Assembly: GCA_036574075.1 (NCBI GenBank) | Contig: JAINCN010000016.1 | Coordinates: 1 to 57,182, forward strand | Reading direction: 5' to 3' | Source of the DNA: Deltaproteobacteria bacterium | GTDB taxonomy: Bacteria; Desulfobacterota; Dissulfuribacteria; Dissulfuribacterales; UBA5754 | Length of the DNA stretch: 57,182 nucleotides | Part shown: positions 16,689 to 25,419 of the stretch, piece after piece | Numbering within the stretch: position 1 is the first letter of the stretch | Layout of the letters: every line of letters begins with the position of its first letter | The notes under the pieces: model-generated | What the model saw: only the letters and a program-made list of their open reading frames with translations | Told to the model about the DNA's origin: nothing | The model's database searches: none | Translations under genes and position numbers: made by a program

Positions 16689-17531
16689 ATGGTCGCTCAA
16701 CTGTCCTGTCTTGGGGGACGTCTCGAGGCACTTTACCGGACATTCAACAGACGAGAATACGTAAAGCCGGACCCCATACAGTTCCTTTACCTCTACCCTG
16801 ATCCCCGGGACCAGGAGGTCGTGGGCGTCATTGCCTCCTCGCTTGCCTACGGGCGGGTCGCCCAGATCCTCCGATCCGTGGAGGCGGTCCTTTCGATCTT
16901 GGGGCAAAGGCCCGCCATGTTCCTGAGACGCATTGGGAAAAGGCGTCTTTCTCACATGTTATGTGGATTTCGCCACCGCTTTACCACCGGAGACGAGATG
17001 GCATCCCTGCTCTTTTCCGTAAAAAACATCTTGTCCGAGTACGGGTCCCTCGAGGCCTGTTTCCTTGAGGGATATGATGCTGGTTTTCAGACCATCGTCC
17101 CTGCACTCTCGTCTTTTGTCCAGAGGATGCGGGATGCCTCGGACTTGCGCCTTCCATCCTATCTCTTTCCCGATCCAGCCCAGGGAAGCGCCTGCAAGAG
17201 GCCGTTCATGTACCTGCGATGGATGGTGAGGCGTGACGACGTGGATCCTGGCTGCTGGAGCGGAATCAGCCCGGCAAAGCTCGTGGCCCCCCTGGACGCC
17301 CATCTCTTTCGCATCACGCGAGACATGGGCTTCACCCGCCGGAACTCCCCAGACCTTGGGGCAGCCATGGAGGTCACCTCCTGTTTTCGGGAAATTGCCC
17401 CTGACGACCCCCTCAAGTATGATTTCGTCCTCACCCGTTTCGGGATCAGAAAGGATCCCTGCTTTCTCGGCCATCCCCTGACAGCGAAGGTCTTCCCCCC
17501 ATCCGAACCCCCTCAGGACGCCATCCCATGA
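16689..17531 (+). CDS. TIGR02757/DUF2400 family protein
   Basis: A 280-residue cytoplasmic protein starting MVAQLSCLGGRLEALYRTFN. Diagnostic features are the N-terminal PDPIQFLYLYPDPRDQEVVG, the FRHRFTTGDEM helix, KRPFMYLRWMVRRDDVDPG and the C-terminal DFVLTRFGIRKDPCF. The family is widespread in anaerobes and Bacteroidota and has no firm function. It has a HhH-like look in LPLDAHLFRITRDMGF-type segments, so a DNA-related role has been proposed, but I do not assert it. An upstream TTG (16653) is in frame, but ATG 16689 matches the family's length better. The gene overlaps the GTPase by 4 nt. Confidence 0.8.
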   Translation: MVAQLSCLGGRLEALYRTFNRREYVKPDPIQFLYLYPDPRDQEVVGVIASSLAYGRVAQILRSVEAVLSILGQRPAMFLRRIGKRRLSHMLCGFRHRFTTGDEMASLLFSVKNILSEYGSLEACFLEGYDAGFQTIVPALSSFVQRMRDASDLRLPSYLFPDPAQGSACKRPFMYLRWMVRRDDVDPGCWSGISPAKLVAPLDAHLFRITRDMGFTRRNSPDLGAAMEVTSCFREIAPDDPLKYDFVLTRFGIRKDPCFLGHPLTAKVFPPSEPPQDAIP

Positions 17532-18889
17532 CCATGGAAAAAGATATCGCCTCATCCCTTACAGTGGAGCTGGAGGACCTGGTGTCGAGAAAGATCTCTG
17601 GGATCTTTAAGCGCTACGGTCTCGACACTGCCGAACTCTCCACCCAGCTCAAGTGGAAGCCCATTGTCCTTGTCATCGGAAACTATTCCTCCGGAAAGTC
17701 CACGTTCATCAACGAACTTCTGGGCGCCCCCATCCAGCGGACAGGACAATCCCCCACGGACGACAGCTTCACGGTCATCACCTCTCCGGGCCCTGACGAG
17801 CCCGAAGGGCTTGTGCCAGGCGGGTCTGTGGTGGGGGACGAACGTCTTCCGTTTGGCGGGCTTCGGCGTTTCGGCGAGAAACTCATCTCCCATCTCCAGA
17901 TCAGAAAGGTCAGATCCCCCATTGTGGAGGAGATCGCCCTCATCGACACCCCGGGCATGCTCGACTCGGTCACCGAGATGGACCGTGGTTACGACTATCT
18001 CGGGGTGATCGGCGAGATAGCCAAGGTCGCCGACCTCATCATCCTCATGTTCGACCCCCACAAGGCCGGGACCATCAAGGAGACCTACCATGCCATTCGT
18101 GGGACACTTCCAGCAGCAGCCGGCGAAGAACGCGTCCTCTATGTGCTCAATCGAATAGATGAGTGCGCGAATATCCCGGACCTGGTAAGGGCCTACGGGA
18201 CCCTGTGCTGGAACCTCTCCCAGATGACCGGAAGAAAGGACATCCCCCGAATATTTCTCACTTTTTCGCCCCAGGAAGGGAAGACGCCCCCGGGTTTCGA
18301 GATCTGGACCCAGGAAAGGGACGAGCTCAAAAAGGCGGTCCGCGAGGCCCCGAGGATGAGGCTCAATCACATCCTTCAGGTGGTTGACACCTCCCTTCGC
18401 GGGGCCGAACTCGTGGTCGAGGCCATGGCCTCATGGAAAAGGCTTTTCTGGAAGGCCTTCGGGACTGCAGCCCGGTACGGCGTCTTTGCTGCTATAGCGG
18501 CCTTTCTGTTCGGAGATGTGATACTTTCGGCCCTGACCGGCTACCCTGAGCGGACCTTTCTCGGCTGCATGGCCACAGGAGATGCGGGCGTCGAATGCCT
18601 TTTTTTCCCAGCGGCATCAGCCCTTGTCGCCCTTGCCCTCACAGCCCTCTATGTCCAGCGTATTCTTGCACCCCGCTTGAGATCCCAGGCCATTCAGGGG
18701 CTTGACGGCTTCGTGGACCTGGACACCGCATACAAGAAGGATCTCTGGGACCGCATGCGGGGATTTGCACGGCGCATCCTGGAAAACCAGGCCATCCATC
18801 AGATCTGGATCGATCACAAGAGATCCCTTTCCCGCATTCGGGAGGTCCGGGATCGGGATCTCGTCAGGCTCTTTCAGAAGGTATCGTAA
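17528..18889 (+). CDS. Dynamin-like membrane-associated GTPase
   Basis: A 453-residue protein. GNYSSGKSTFINELLG (residues ~50-65) is the P-loop, IDTPGM (~140) is G3, and NRID (~212) is the G4-like motif. The C-terminal third has two hydrophobic segments: the AARYGVFAAIAAFLFGD region (~318) and the ASALVALALTALYVQ region (~363). These fit a protein anchored in the cytoplasmic membrane. The G domain resembles bacterial EHD/dynamin-type GTPases that remodel membranes. The gene overlaps the TIGR02757 gene by 4 nt and is followed by yebC after 24 nt. The cargo or membrane process is unknown. Confidence 0.75.
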   Translation: MTMEKDIASSLTVELEDLVSRKISGIFKRYGLDTAELSTQLKWKPIVLVIGNYSSGKSTFINELLGAPIQRTGQSPTDDSFTVITSPGPDEPEGLVPGGSVVGDERLPFGGLRRFGEKLISHLQIRKVRSPIVEEIALIDTPGMLDSVTEMDRGYDYLGVIGEIAKVADLIILMFDPHKAGTIKETYHAIRGTLPAAAGEERVLYVLNRIDECANIPDLVRAYGTLCWNLSQMTGRKDIPRIFLTFSPQEGKTPPGFEIWTQERDELKKAVREAPRMRLNHILQVVDTSLRGAELVVEAMASWKRLFWKAFGTAARYGVFAAIAAFLFGDVILSALTGYPERTFLGCMATGDAGVECLFFPAASALVALALTALYVQRILAPRLRSQAIQGLDGFVDLDTAYKKDLWDRMRGFARRILENQAIHQIWIDHKRSLSRIREVRDRDLVRLFQKVS

Positions 18890-18913
18890 GGATTTTTATG
18901 AACGGGAGGAACT

Positions 18914-19663
18914 ATGTCCGGCCATTCGAAATGGAGCACCATTAAGCACAAGAAAGGGGCGCAGGACGCCAAGCGCGGAAAGATCTTCACGAAGATCATC
19001 AAGGAGATCATCGTGGCGACCAGGCTCGGTGGGGGTGACCCCTCTGCAAACCCACGGCTCCGAAGCGCCATAGCCGAGGCCAAGAACCAGAACATGCCTA
19101 AGGAAAACATCGAACGGGCCATCAAGAAAGGCACCGGCGAACTCGAGGGCGGGAACTACGAGGAGATCATCTATGAGGGCTATGGACCAGGGGGAGTCGC
19201 CCTGCTTGTCGAGACCATGACGGACAACCGGCAGCGGACCGTCGCTGATATCCGTCACCTCTTTGCTAAGCGTGGAGGAAACCTGGGAGAGCCGGGCAGT
19301 GTGTCCTGGATGTTCGAAAAGATGGGAGTGATCCTCGTGGACAAGAAGGCGATCGACGAGGACACCCTCATGGCCATTGTCCTTGATGCGGGCGCAAGCG
19401 ACCTCAAAGAAGACGAGCACGAGTGGGAGGTCAGGACCCCGCCCGAGGCCCTCGATCAGGTTCGGCAGGCCATTGAGGCCGCATCCATCCCCATTCTCTC
19501 CGCCGAGACGACTATGGTCCCCCAGACCACGGTCCGGATCGATGACGACGAGACCGCAGGCCGCATCCTGAAACTCATGGAGGCTCTTGAGGACAACGAC
19601 GACGTCCAGAAGGTCCACGCCAACTTCGACATACCGGACGAGCTCCTCGAACGGATCGGATGA
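18914..19663 (+). CDS. yebC: YebC/PmpR family translational/transcriptional factor
   Basis: A 249-residue protein with the YebC signature [20 protein letters not shown] at its N-terminus, [19 protein letters not shown] and [16 protein letters not shown] in the first domain, and [19 protein letters not shown] leading into the second. Length and motifs are standard. YebC proteins associate with translating ribosomes to relieve stalling, and some are described as DNA-binding regulators. The yebC-ruvC-ruvA-ruvB order is a conserved bacterial arrangement, and the spacing to ruvC is 9 nt. GGGAGGAAC before ATG 18914 is a clear ribosome-binding site. Confidence 0.95.
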   Translation: MSGHSKWSTIKHKKGAQDAKRGKIFTKIIKEIIVATRLGGGDPSANPRLRSAIAEAKNQNMPKENIERAIKKGTGELEGGNYEEIIYEGYGPGGVALLVETMTDNRQRTVADIRHLFAKRGGNLGEPGSVSWMFEKMGVILVDKKAIDEDTLMAIVLDAGASDLKEDEHEWEVRTPPEALDQVRQAIEAASIPILSAETTMVPQTTVRIDDDETAGRILKLMEALEDNDDVQKVHANFDIPDELLERIG

Positions 19664-19672
19664 GGGCCTCCC

Positions 19673-20209
19673 ATGCCGGATGAGATAATCCTGGGAATCG
19701 ATCCAGGCTCCCACGCGACTGGTTACGGGCTCATTCGCGCGCGCAGCAGCAGTCTCGTGTATCTTGAATCGGGTGTGATCCGGGTCACGGACGCTGGCGA
19801 CCTTCCGGCCCGCCTCCGCAGGCTTTACGAGACCCTGAGCAGGATCCTCCATGCCTCGCGTCCGGACGTCTGCGCGGTAGAAGACGTCTTCTGCGCCATG
19901 AATCCCCGCTCTGCCCTTCTCCTCGGGCACGCCAGGGGGGCCGCGATCCTCGCCCTTGCACAGGCGGACATCCCTGTCTTCACCTACTCCCCCTCCGCGG
20001 TGAAACGCGCTGTGGTGGGCGTCGGCAGGGCGGAGAAGTCACAGGTCCAGCACATGGTCCGGCTCCTCCTCTCCCTGCCAAAGCCCCCGCCAAAGGACGC
20101 GGCTGACGCCCTGGCGCTTGCCGTCTGCCACGCCAACAACTCGCGGTTTCACCAAATCAGCGCCCTGGCAAAAGACATGGAGACCTCGCAGGCAGTCTCG
20201 CGTCCATGA
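19673..20209 (+). CDS. ruvC: Holliday junction resolvase RuvC
   Basis: A 178-residue nuclease. The catalytic acidic residues are visible: Asp in LGIDPGSHATGYG, Glu in AVEDVFCAMNPRSALLLGHA, and two Asp in PPKDAADALALAVCH. RuvC cuts Holliday junctions as a dimer within the RuvABC resolvasome. The gene overlaps ruvA by 4 nt. Confidence 0.97.
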   Translation: MPDEIILGIDPGSHATGYGLIRARSSSLVYLESGVIRVTDAGDLPARLRRLYETLSRILHASRPDVCAVEDVFCAMNPRSALLLGHARGAAILALAQADIPVFTYSPSAVKRAVVGVGRAEKSQVQHMVRLLLSLPKPPPKDAADALALAVCHANNSRFHQISALAKDMETSQAVSRP

Positions 20210-20820
20210 TCGGCTATCTTCGGGGTCGAATACGGGCGCGCACCGAACGCACGGTGCTTGTGGAGGTGGGTGGCATGGGATACGAGGTCCACATACCTGA
20301 GCGGGCCCTCGCCCTCCTTCCCCCCTCGGGCGCACAAGTCGAGCTCCACACGCACCTCGTATGGCGGGAGGACGCCATCTCACTCTACGGCTTTTTGTCC
20401 CAGGAGGAACGGGATGCCTTTCGTCTCCTTCTTGAGGTCTCAGGTGTTGGGCCCAGGCTCGCCATGGGGATCCTCTCCGCCCTTTCGGTTGAGGAACTCC
20501 TTTCCGCCATTGCAGCCAACGACGCCCGCCGCCTCCAGTCCATCCACGGCGTGGGGAAACGGACGGCCGCCCGACTCTGTGTGGACCTTCGGGACAAGGC
20601 CAGGTCTTTGGCAATCCCAGAGACCCCTGCTGAGGCAAGAGAAACTGGATCGGTTTCCGCCAAAGTGGGCATGCTTGACGACTGCCTTGCCGCCCTCATG
20701 AACCTGGGCTACCGGGAATCCGAGGCTCGGCCGGCCATGGAACGCGCGGCCCGGGAACTCGAAGACGGGGCCAGGCTTGAAGACCTTCTCCGGCATACCT
20801 TACAATTGCTTGCGAGATGA
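20206..20820 (+). CDS. ruvA: Holliday junction DNA helicase subunit RuvA
   Basis: A 204-residue protein. Domain I begins [20 protein letters not shown]. Two helix-hairpin-helix motifs follow: [13 protein letters not shown] and [16 protein letters not shown]. The C-terminal domain that contacts RuvB ends [14 protein letters not shown]. RuvA tetramers recognise four-way junctions and recruit RuvB. It overlaps ruvC and ruvB by 4 nt each. Confidence 0.97.
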   Translation: MIGYLRGRIRARTERTVLVEVGGMGYEVHIPERALALLPPSGAQVELHTHLVWREDAISLYGFLSQEERDAFRLLLEVSGVGPRLAMGILSALSVEELLSAIAANDARRLQSIHGVGKRTAARLCVDLRDKARSLAIPETPAEARETGSVSAKVGMLDDCLAALMNLGYRESEARPAMERAARELEDGARLEDLLRHTLQLLAR

Positions 20821-21857
20821 ATGACGACCCGCGCATCCTGAGCCCATCCCTCATAAAAGAGGAGGTCTCTGTGGAGCAGGGCCTCAGGCCCAGGACACTT
20901 GCCGAGTACATCGGCCAGCAGGACCTCAAGGAAAACCTGGGGATCTTCATCAGGGCCGCCAAGAAACGAGGCGAAAGCCTCGATCACATACTGCTATATG
21001 GTCATCCAGGCCTTGGAAAGACCACACTTGCCCAAATCGTGGCCCACGAAATGGGGGTGGGGCTACGCGCCACATCCGGACCGGTGATCGAGCGACAGGG
21101 AGATCTGGCGGCCATCCTCACGAACCTCCAGGAAGGGGATGTCCTCTTTATCGACGAGATCCACCGGCTCCCGCCCACGGTGGAGGAGATCCTCTATCCG
21201 GCCATGGAGGACTTCCAGCTCGACCTCGTCATCGGCCAGGGCCCGGGCGCCCGGACCGTCAGGATAGGGCTGCCCAGGTTCACCCTGGTGGGGGCAACCA
21301 CACGTGCGGGCTTCCTTGCCCCCCCGCTCAGGGACCGTTTCGGTGTGCTCCTTCGGGTGGATTTCTATTCGGACGATGAGCTCTGCCAGATCGTCCACCG
21401 ATCCGCCCGGATCCTCGGTGTCTCCGTGGATCCAGAAGGGGCCTACGAGATCGCCCGGCGCTCCCGTGGTACCCCCCGCATCTCGAACCGTCTTCTCAAG
21501 CGGGTCAGGGACTTTGCTGAAGACCGGGGAAAGAGAAAAATAACCCGCGAGGTGGCGGACCAGGCCCTCTCCCTCTTCGAGGTGGACACGGAGGGACTCG
21601 ACCGCATGGACCGCCTCATCCTCGAGACCATCATCGACAAGTTCGGAGGCGGCCCTGTGGGGATCGAGACCATCGCCACCTCAGTAGCAGAGGAGAAGGA
21701 CACCATCGAAGAAGTGCACGAGCCGTTTCTCATACAGAGGGGTTTCCTCCACCGAACGCCCCGCGGACGGGTGGCGACCGCCCACGCCTACCGGCATCTC
21801 GGAAGACGCCCGCCTGAGAGAAAAGACCTCTTCACCCATGACGACGATACGACTTGA
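20817..21857 (+). CDS. ruvB: Holliday junction branch migration ATPase RuvB
   Basis: A 346-residue AAA+ ATPase: [19 protein letters not shown], Walker [14 protein letters not shown], Walker B LFIDEIHR, sensor GATTRAGFL, and the C-terminal winged helix with [20 protein letters not shown]. It drives branch migration as a hexamer on RuvA-bound junctions. It is the last gene of the conserved yebC-ruvCAB run; the next gene downstream differs sharply in base composition. Confidence 0.97.
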   Translation: MNDDPRILSPSLIKEEVSVEQGLRPRTLAEYIGQQDLKENLGIFIRAAKKRGESLDHILLYGHPGLGKTTLAQIVAHEMGVGLRATSGPVIERQGDLAAILTNLQEGDVLFIDEIHRLPPTVEEILYPAMEDFQLDLVIGQGPGARTVRIGLPRFTLVGATTRAGFLAPPLRDRFGVLLRVDFYSDDELCQIVHRSARILGVSVDPEGAYEIARRSRGTPRISNRLLKRVRDFAEDRGKRKITREVADQALSLFEVDTEGLDRMDRLILETIIDKFGGGPVGIETIATSVAEEKDTIEEVHEPFLIQRGFLHRTPRGRVATAHAYRHLGRRPPERKDLFTHDDDTT

Positions 21858-21889
21858 TCCATCTCAATAGGGCCCTCAAAGGATCAGCC

Positions 21890-22741
21890 ATGAAACACGT
21901 TCTGACAGTCTTGTTCCTCATCGTCTGCATAGCGTTCACATTGCCCTCACATGCCGGAGAAGGGGATTCATGCGCCTCTTCCGGAGTATCCGGCTCCAAT
22001 CAAGAACCGACGGATCTTTCAATCATAGGATTCGACAGCCGGGTGCGCGTTGATTATCCCCAATACAGTCCATTTTCTCCCGTCGGCTTGGTATTGAGCA
22101 TATGGGATGACAAATCGAAACTTTGCACTGGAACACTCATTTCACGTGATATCGTCATGACGGCAGGCCATTGCATAATGGATGACGACGGAATTCTGTC
22201 TCAAGAAATATATTTCGCACCATCATTCTATGCAGATCCAAACTATATTTATCTTCCATTTGACTATGGAATTGCAGTTCATGCAATTAGCTGGAACAAT
22301 GACGATGACGATATAGCCTTTTTCAAAATCGACAAGGAGCTTGGAGAAAATTCCGGATATTTCAATGTCATTCTCTCGGATAAAACCATTTTGGAATGGT
22401 TTTTTTCTGTATATGGTCCTGTATGGGGCTACAATCCAGGATATCCTGCAGATAAAGATGGAGAAATGTGGTATTCCTTTTGTTCAGCAAAGGAATGGTT
22501 TCCGTATTACAATAAAATTGGATGTGATTGCGACACATTTGAAGGAAGTTCAGGAAGCCCATTTCTTATAGACATAGACGGATTTTTCTATGTAGCAGGA
22601 ATATTGGTTCAGCAAGTTGGTCCTACTTACGCAACAAATAGATTTGGATTTAACTATTTCCTCTTTTCAGATAAAGCCGTTAATCTCATGCAATCCATCC
22701 CTGAAGATTATTACTATCAGGCGATGGAGTGGCTACAATAA
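21890..22741 (+). CDS. Secreted trypsin-like serine protease (AT-rich, likely acquired)
   Basis: A 283-residue protein with a signal peptide (MKHVLTVLFLIVCIAFTLPS, cleavage after SHA). The chymotrypsin-fold triad is readable: His in VMTAGHC, Asp in DDDIAFFKID, and Ser in the GSSGSPFLID strand. It is predicted to be exported and could degrade peptides or act on a surface protein. ATG 21890 has AAAGGA upstream; a longer in-frame start overlapping ruvB is unlikely. From about 22130 the DNA is strikingly AT-rich and uses codons (ATA, AAT, TTT) rare in the neighbours, which suggests horizontal acquisition. It follows ruvB by 32 nt on the same strand. Confidence 0.8.
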   Translation: MKHVLTVLFLIVCIAFTLPSHAGEGDSCASSGVSGSNQEPTDLSIIGFDSRVRVDYPQYSPFSPVGLVLSIWDDKSKLCTGTLISRDIVMTAGHCIMDDDGILSQEIYFAPSFYADPNYIYLPFDYGIAVHAISWNNDDDDIAFFKIDKELGENSGYFNVILSDKTILEWFFSVYGPVWGYNPGYPADKDGEMWYSFCSAKEWFPYYNKIGCDCDTFEGSSGSPFLIDIDGFFYVAGILVQQVGPTYATNRFGFNYFLFSDKAVNLMQSIPEDYYYQAMEWLQ

Positions 22742-22821
22742 ATCTTCTTCCCCCACCTTTCTCCTCCCCCGCTGAGGAAGGGATGTGGGGGGTTCAGCGG
22801 GATCTATGCAGATTTATTGAA
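22742..22821. repeat. Family B core-like hairpin with partial shell (B3 fragment)
   Basis: Contains CCTCCCCCGCTGAGGAAGGG and flanking CCCCCAC/GTGGGGGG arms, resembling the core of B1, followed by CAGCGGGATC, which matches the B1 shell. It directly adjoins element A2. It could also serve as a transcription terminator for the protease gene. Confidence 0.45.
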
Positions 22822-22870
22822 CCTGAATCCGTGAGCCTATGGCCAGGGTATTTGTTCCGCGCGGATTCAG
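22822..22870 (+). repeat. Palindromic element family A, copy A2 (short deletion form)
   Basis: Starts CCTGAATCCGTGAGCCTATG, keeps GGGTATTTGTTCCGCG, and closes with GGATTCAG, so about 125 bp of the usual interior is missing. The remaining bases to 22953 have no gene and contain the GGGAGGG ribosome-binding site of dctP. Confidence 0.7.
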
Positions 22871-22953
22871 TTTTTTGTAAGTTGCTTCATGATAAATTGC
22901 TGCCTCAGACAGTGTGAATCGCTAAATAGTTCGATCAGGGAGGGTACGGATCC

Positions 22954-24039
22954 ATGGACAGGAGATCTTTCGTTAAAACGCTGGGTGTTACAGCCGCATG
23001 CGCTGCCGGAAGCGAGATTCTCTCTGCCCCGTATATCTGGGCGAAGGGTGAAACCATGCGATGGAGGATGGTGACGAGCTGGCCCCCCGGCATGACCATT
23101 CTTCAGACCGGGGCCGAGAGGTTTGCCAAAAGGGTGGGCGAGATGAGCGAAGGCCGTCTCCAGATCCAGGTCTTTGCGGGCGGAGAGCTTGTCCCGCCCC
23201 TCGGCGTTTTTGATGCCGTCTCCCAGGGGATGGTCCAGTGCGGTCACAGCGCGTCCTACTACTGGGCAGGGAAATCCCCGGCGGCCCAGTGGTTCACGTC
23301 CGTCCCCTTCGGGCTCAACGCCCAGGGCATGAACACCTGGCTGTACCATGCAAACGGCCTGGCGCTCTGGGAAGAGACATACGCACCGTTTGGCCTCGTT
23401 CCGAGGCCCGCGGGCAATACCGGTGTCCAGATGGGAGGCTGGTTCAACCGGGAGATCAGGTCCATGGAGGATATAAAAGGCCTCAAGATGCGTATCCCTG
23501 GCCTCGGTGGAAAGGTCCTCGCAAAGGCAGGGGCCACTGTGGTCCTTCTCCCTGCCGGAGAGATCTACACCTCGCTTGAGCGTGGGGTGATCGACGCAAC
23601 TGAATGGGTAGGGCCTGCCCACGACGTGCGGATGGGGTTCCATAAGGTCGCAAAATTCTATTACGCACCCGGGTGGCACGAGCCGGGAAGCGTGCTTGAG
23701 ATCATGATCAACAAGAAGGCATACGACGCCCTTCCGAAGGACCTTGCCCAGATCATTGATGCGGCAGCCGCCCAGTTGAACGTGGAGATGCTCGCCGAGT
23801 TCGAGAGGGAAAACGCATTGGCCATTAATGGACTTCTTGCCGGGGGAAAGGTGACTCTGAAGACCTTTCCGGACCAGGTCCTTTCAGGGCTCAAGGCCCT
23901 CTCAGAGGAGGTCCTGCGGGAAGAGGCCGGAAAGGATCCCCAGGCAAGGAAGGTCCATGAGGCGTTTCTCGCCTTCAGGAAGGAGGTATCTTCCTGGTCG
24001 GGGATTTCGGAGAAGCCCTATTACGAAAAGATCTTTTAA
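22954..24039 (+). CDS. dctP: TRAP transporter solute-binding protein DctP, Tat-exported
   Basis: A 361-residue periplasmic binding protein. The N-terminus MDRRSFVKTLGVTAACAAGS carries a twin-arginine motif (RRSFVK), so it is exported folded, as in TakP-like TRAP binding proteins. The mature part has the DctP fold: WPPGMTILQTGAERFAKRVG, GGELVPPLGVFDAVSQGMV, the ligand-binding Arg region GLKMRIPGLGGKVLAKAG and SLERGVIDATEWVGPA. It probably binds a carboxylate such as a 2-oxoacid or lactate; the exact ligand is not readable. Its membrane partners DctQ and DctM are more than 4 kb away on the other strand, with the cassette island between. Confidence 0.85.
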   Translation: MDRRSFVKTLGVTAACAAGSEILSAPYIWAKGETMRWRMVTSWPPGMTILQTGAERFAKRVGEMSEGRLQIQVFAGGELVPPLGVFDAVSQGMVQCGHSASYYWAGKSPAAQWFTSVPFGLNAQGMNTWLYHANGLALWEETYAPFGLVPRPAGNTGVQMGGWFNREIRSMEDIKGLKMRIPGLGGKVLAKAGATVVLLPAGEIYTSLERGVIDATEWVGPAHDVRMGFHKVAKFYYAPGWHEPGSVLEIMINKKAYDALPKDLAQIIDAAAAQLNVEMLAEFERENALAINGLLAGGKVTLKTFPDQVLSGLKALSEEVLREEAGKDPQARKVHEAFLAFRKEVSSWSGISEKPYYEKIF

Positions 24040-24052
24040 GACGGGCTGAACG

Positions 24053-24084
24053 GGACGTGGCCATGGCATGCCGTGGCCACGTCC
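24053..24084 (+). terminator. Hairpin after dctP
   Basis: GGACGTGGCCA pairs with TGGCCACGTCC (11 bp) around an inner TGGCATGCCG, 13 nt after the dctP stop. No clear T-run follows, so it may be a processing or stability hairpin rather than a strong terminator. Confidence 0.5.
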
Positions 24085-24160
24085 ACGTGATCGGCTCCTC
24101 GACGTTTCGTGTAGATTTGAAGTTTAATGTGCCCCAATTCACACTAAACGGTGGGAGGTG

Positions 24161-24280
24161 ATGAACAGCCGGGATATCATCAGTAAGGTCCTGAGGGTTG
24201 CAAGGAGCATGGCATCAGGCAGAGCGTGGTGCCCCCCTGTCGCCCCCATCCAAGAACTGATCAAAATCCACACGAAATGA
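24161..24280 (+). CDS. Small ORF of unknown function (39 aa)
   Basis: ATG 24161 is preceded by GTGGGAGGTG, a good ribosome-binding site. The product begins MNSRDIISKVLRVARSMASG and ends LIKIHTK. I do not recognise it. It lies between the dctP hairpin and the group II intron maturase remnant, so it may be part of intron or mobile DNA rather than a host gene. Confidence 0.3.
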   Translation: MNSRDIISKVLRVARSMASGRAWCPPVAPIQELIKIHTK

Positions 24281-24289
24281 CGAAGAGTT

Positions 24290-24421
24290 GAGCAGAAAGG
24301 GGCCGTGGCGACTCTCAGGCACGCTGGTCACCCAGACGGGCATGACCAACAAATGGCTCAAGGATCAAGGATTTCTGTAAAGGATCTGTGGGTGAACATC
24401 CATTACCCGGCCAAGGGGTAA
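24290..24421 (+). pseudogene. Group II intron reverse transcriptase/maturase, C-terminal remnant
   Basis: One frame reads GPWRLSGTLVTQTGMTNKW followed by LKDQGF and a stop. The shifted frame continues ISVKDLWVNIHYPAKG and a stop at about 24421. Together they match the C-terminal end of group II intron maturases (GPWRL, then MTN-x-WL-x-x-QGL-x-SV-x-x-LW). One frameshift and the absence of the reverse transcriptase domain show that it is dead. A domain V-like hairpin follows, as expected 3' of an intron ORF. Confidence 0.6.
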
Positions 24422-24428
24422 CCTTCGG

Positions 24429-24463
24429 GAACCGCCTGATGCGGACCCGCATGTCAGGTGGTG
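24429..24463 (+). ncRNA. Group II intron domain V-like hairpin (remnant)
   Basis: A 35-nt hairpin starting GAACCGCCTGATGCGG and ending CATGTCAGGTGGTG. The same structure occurs after the intron ORF at 56928-56962 with compensating changes (TG/CA here, GT/GC there). Size and placement directly after a maturase end match domain V. The 3' intron end would be near 24490-24500, next to the cassette array. Confidence 0.5.
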
Positions 24464-24529
24464 TGGGGAGGGCCGGTTAGAGACCGGCTTATCAGATAGC
24501 CGGTCTCATCGAGAATATGATGCAAGTAT

Positions 24530-24841
24530 TCAAGCGCCGAGCGGGACATATTCCACCTCACGCATGATGTGCGGGCCAATGTAGGGGCTGAGAGCCTCAG
24601 GCGTGATTAATTCAACCTGCCTGCCAAACAACTCCTCTAGGAAGAACGCAAGCTGCATAAAGTTGTCAAAGGTCTTGTAGCCAGCGTCAAAATCCACCAG
24701 TACATCGATATCGCTGTTGGCATCCTGCTGTTCACGAACAAAGGAGCCAAACAGGCCTAGCCTTCTGACACCCAAGTTCTTGATTTGGCTTTGATGTTCT
24801 TGAAGGAGCGACATGATGTGCTCTTTCGTTTGTACAGTCAT
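24530..24841 (-). CDS. MNT-type nucleotidyltransferase (MntA-like)
   Basis: A 103-residue protein with the minimal nucleotidyltransferase signature LGLFGSFVREQQDANSDIDV (G-S-x10-D-x-D) followed by a third acidic residue in VDFDAG. Such proteins are the antitoxin of HEPN/MNT pairs and AMPylate the HEPN partner, but no HEPN gene is adjacent. It sits in the cassette array downstream (minus strand) of attC1, and AGAGG precedes ATG 24841 by 8 nt. The attC expected after its stop is missing and intron remnant sequence is found there instead. Confidence 0.8.
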   Translation of the reverse strand: MTVQTKEHIMSLLQEHQSQIKNLGVRRLGLFGSFVREQQDANSDIDVLVDFDAGYKTFDNFMQLAFFLEELFGRQVELITPEALSPYIGPHIMREVEYVPLGA

Positions 24842-24900
24842 CGCGGTACCTCTTCAGCTACTGCAGATGCTACTCACTATGATCAGAATAGGACAGGACC

Positions 24901-24972
24901 GCCTAACGGCCAGCGGTTCAGCCGCGATGCGGAGCGCAGCGGAGCAGTGTCGGGTGCAAGCGCTTGTTAGAC
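24901..24972 (-). repeat. Integron attC site 1
   Basis: 72 bp bounded by GTTAGAC and GCCTAAC, which obey the attC core rules (GTTRRRY and RYYYAAC). The interior, rich in GCTCCGCTGCGCTCCG on the minus strand, is nearly self-complementary. It begins 4 bp after the stop of the lipoprotein gene, the standard gene-attC spacing, so cassettes are oriented on the minus strand. Confidence 0.85.
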
Positions 24973-24975
24973 GCC

Positions 24976-25395
24976 TCAGAAATAGAAATCAGGGTTCAAG
25001 AGTTTGAAATCAGAAACAAGCCATTTGCCATCTTCGCGTACGAAATTGATGTCATTCTCATGCGTCAGTCCGTCCTTAGTTACCACCCTAACGTGGGCAC
25101 GTGCCGATTCGGTGGACGATTCGACGGACAGGATCTCGAATGCCTGCATGTAGTCCGAACGGTAACAGTATGTCAGATTTTCGTTTGTTATGCCACCCCT
25201 GAGGCTAACGATCTTCTTAAGCTCGGTACTACTCAGGCGATCTTGTGCCTCGAGATGCCGCCCGTCCTTGAGAAGCGACAGGAAGGATTCCTCCGCTCTG
25301 CTGGGTGAGGATGTTGGACTTGGACTGCACCCTACAACCAGTAATGCGCATAGTGCTGCGAAGATCCCCACCTGTACGTGAAGTATTCGATCTAT
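24976..25395 (-). CDS. Cassette-borne putative lipoprotein (possible ATA start)
   Basis: The frame gives a 139-residue product if read from ATA 25395, which lies 5 nt after a perfect AAGGAGG (25407-25401). It would start (M)DRILHVQVGIFAALCALLVV and has a lipobox LVVGC, then a Ser/Pro linker and a small domain ending VREDGKWLVSDFKLLNPDFYF. That C-terminal part resembles the DUF4878/NTF2-like lipoprotein style. Alternative starts are a GTG just before GIFAAL, which lacks a ribosome-binding site, or a long extension through attC2, which is unlikely. It is the cassette that ends in attC1. Confidence 0.6.
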   Translation of the reverse strand: MDRILHVQVGIFAALCALLVVGCSPSPTSSPSRAEESFLSLLKDGRHLEAQDRLSSTELKKIVSLRGGITNENLTYCYRSDYMQAFEILSVESSTESARAHVRVVTKDGLTHENDINFVREDGKWLVSDFKLLNPDFYF

Positions 25396-25419
25396 CTTGG
25401 CCTCCTTCGCAGAAAGGCG

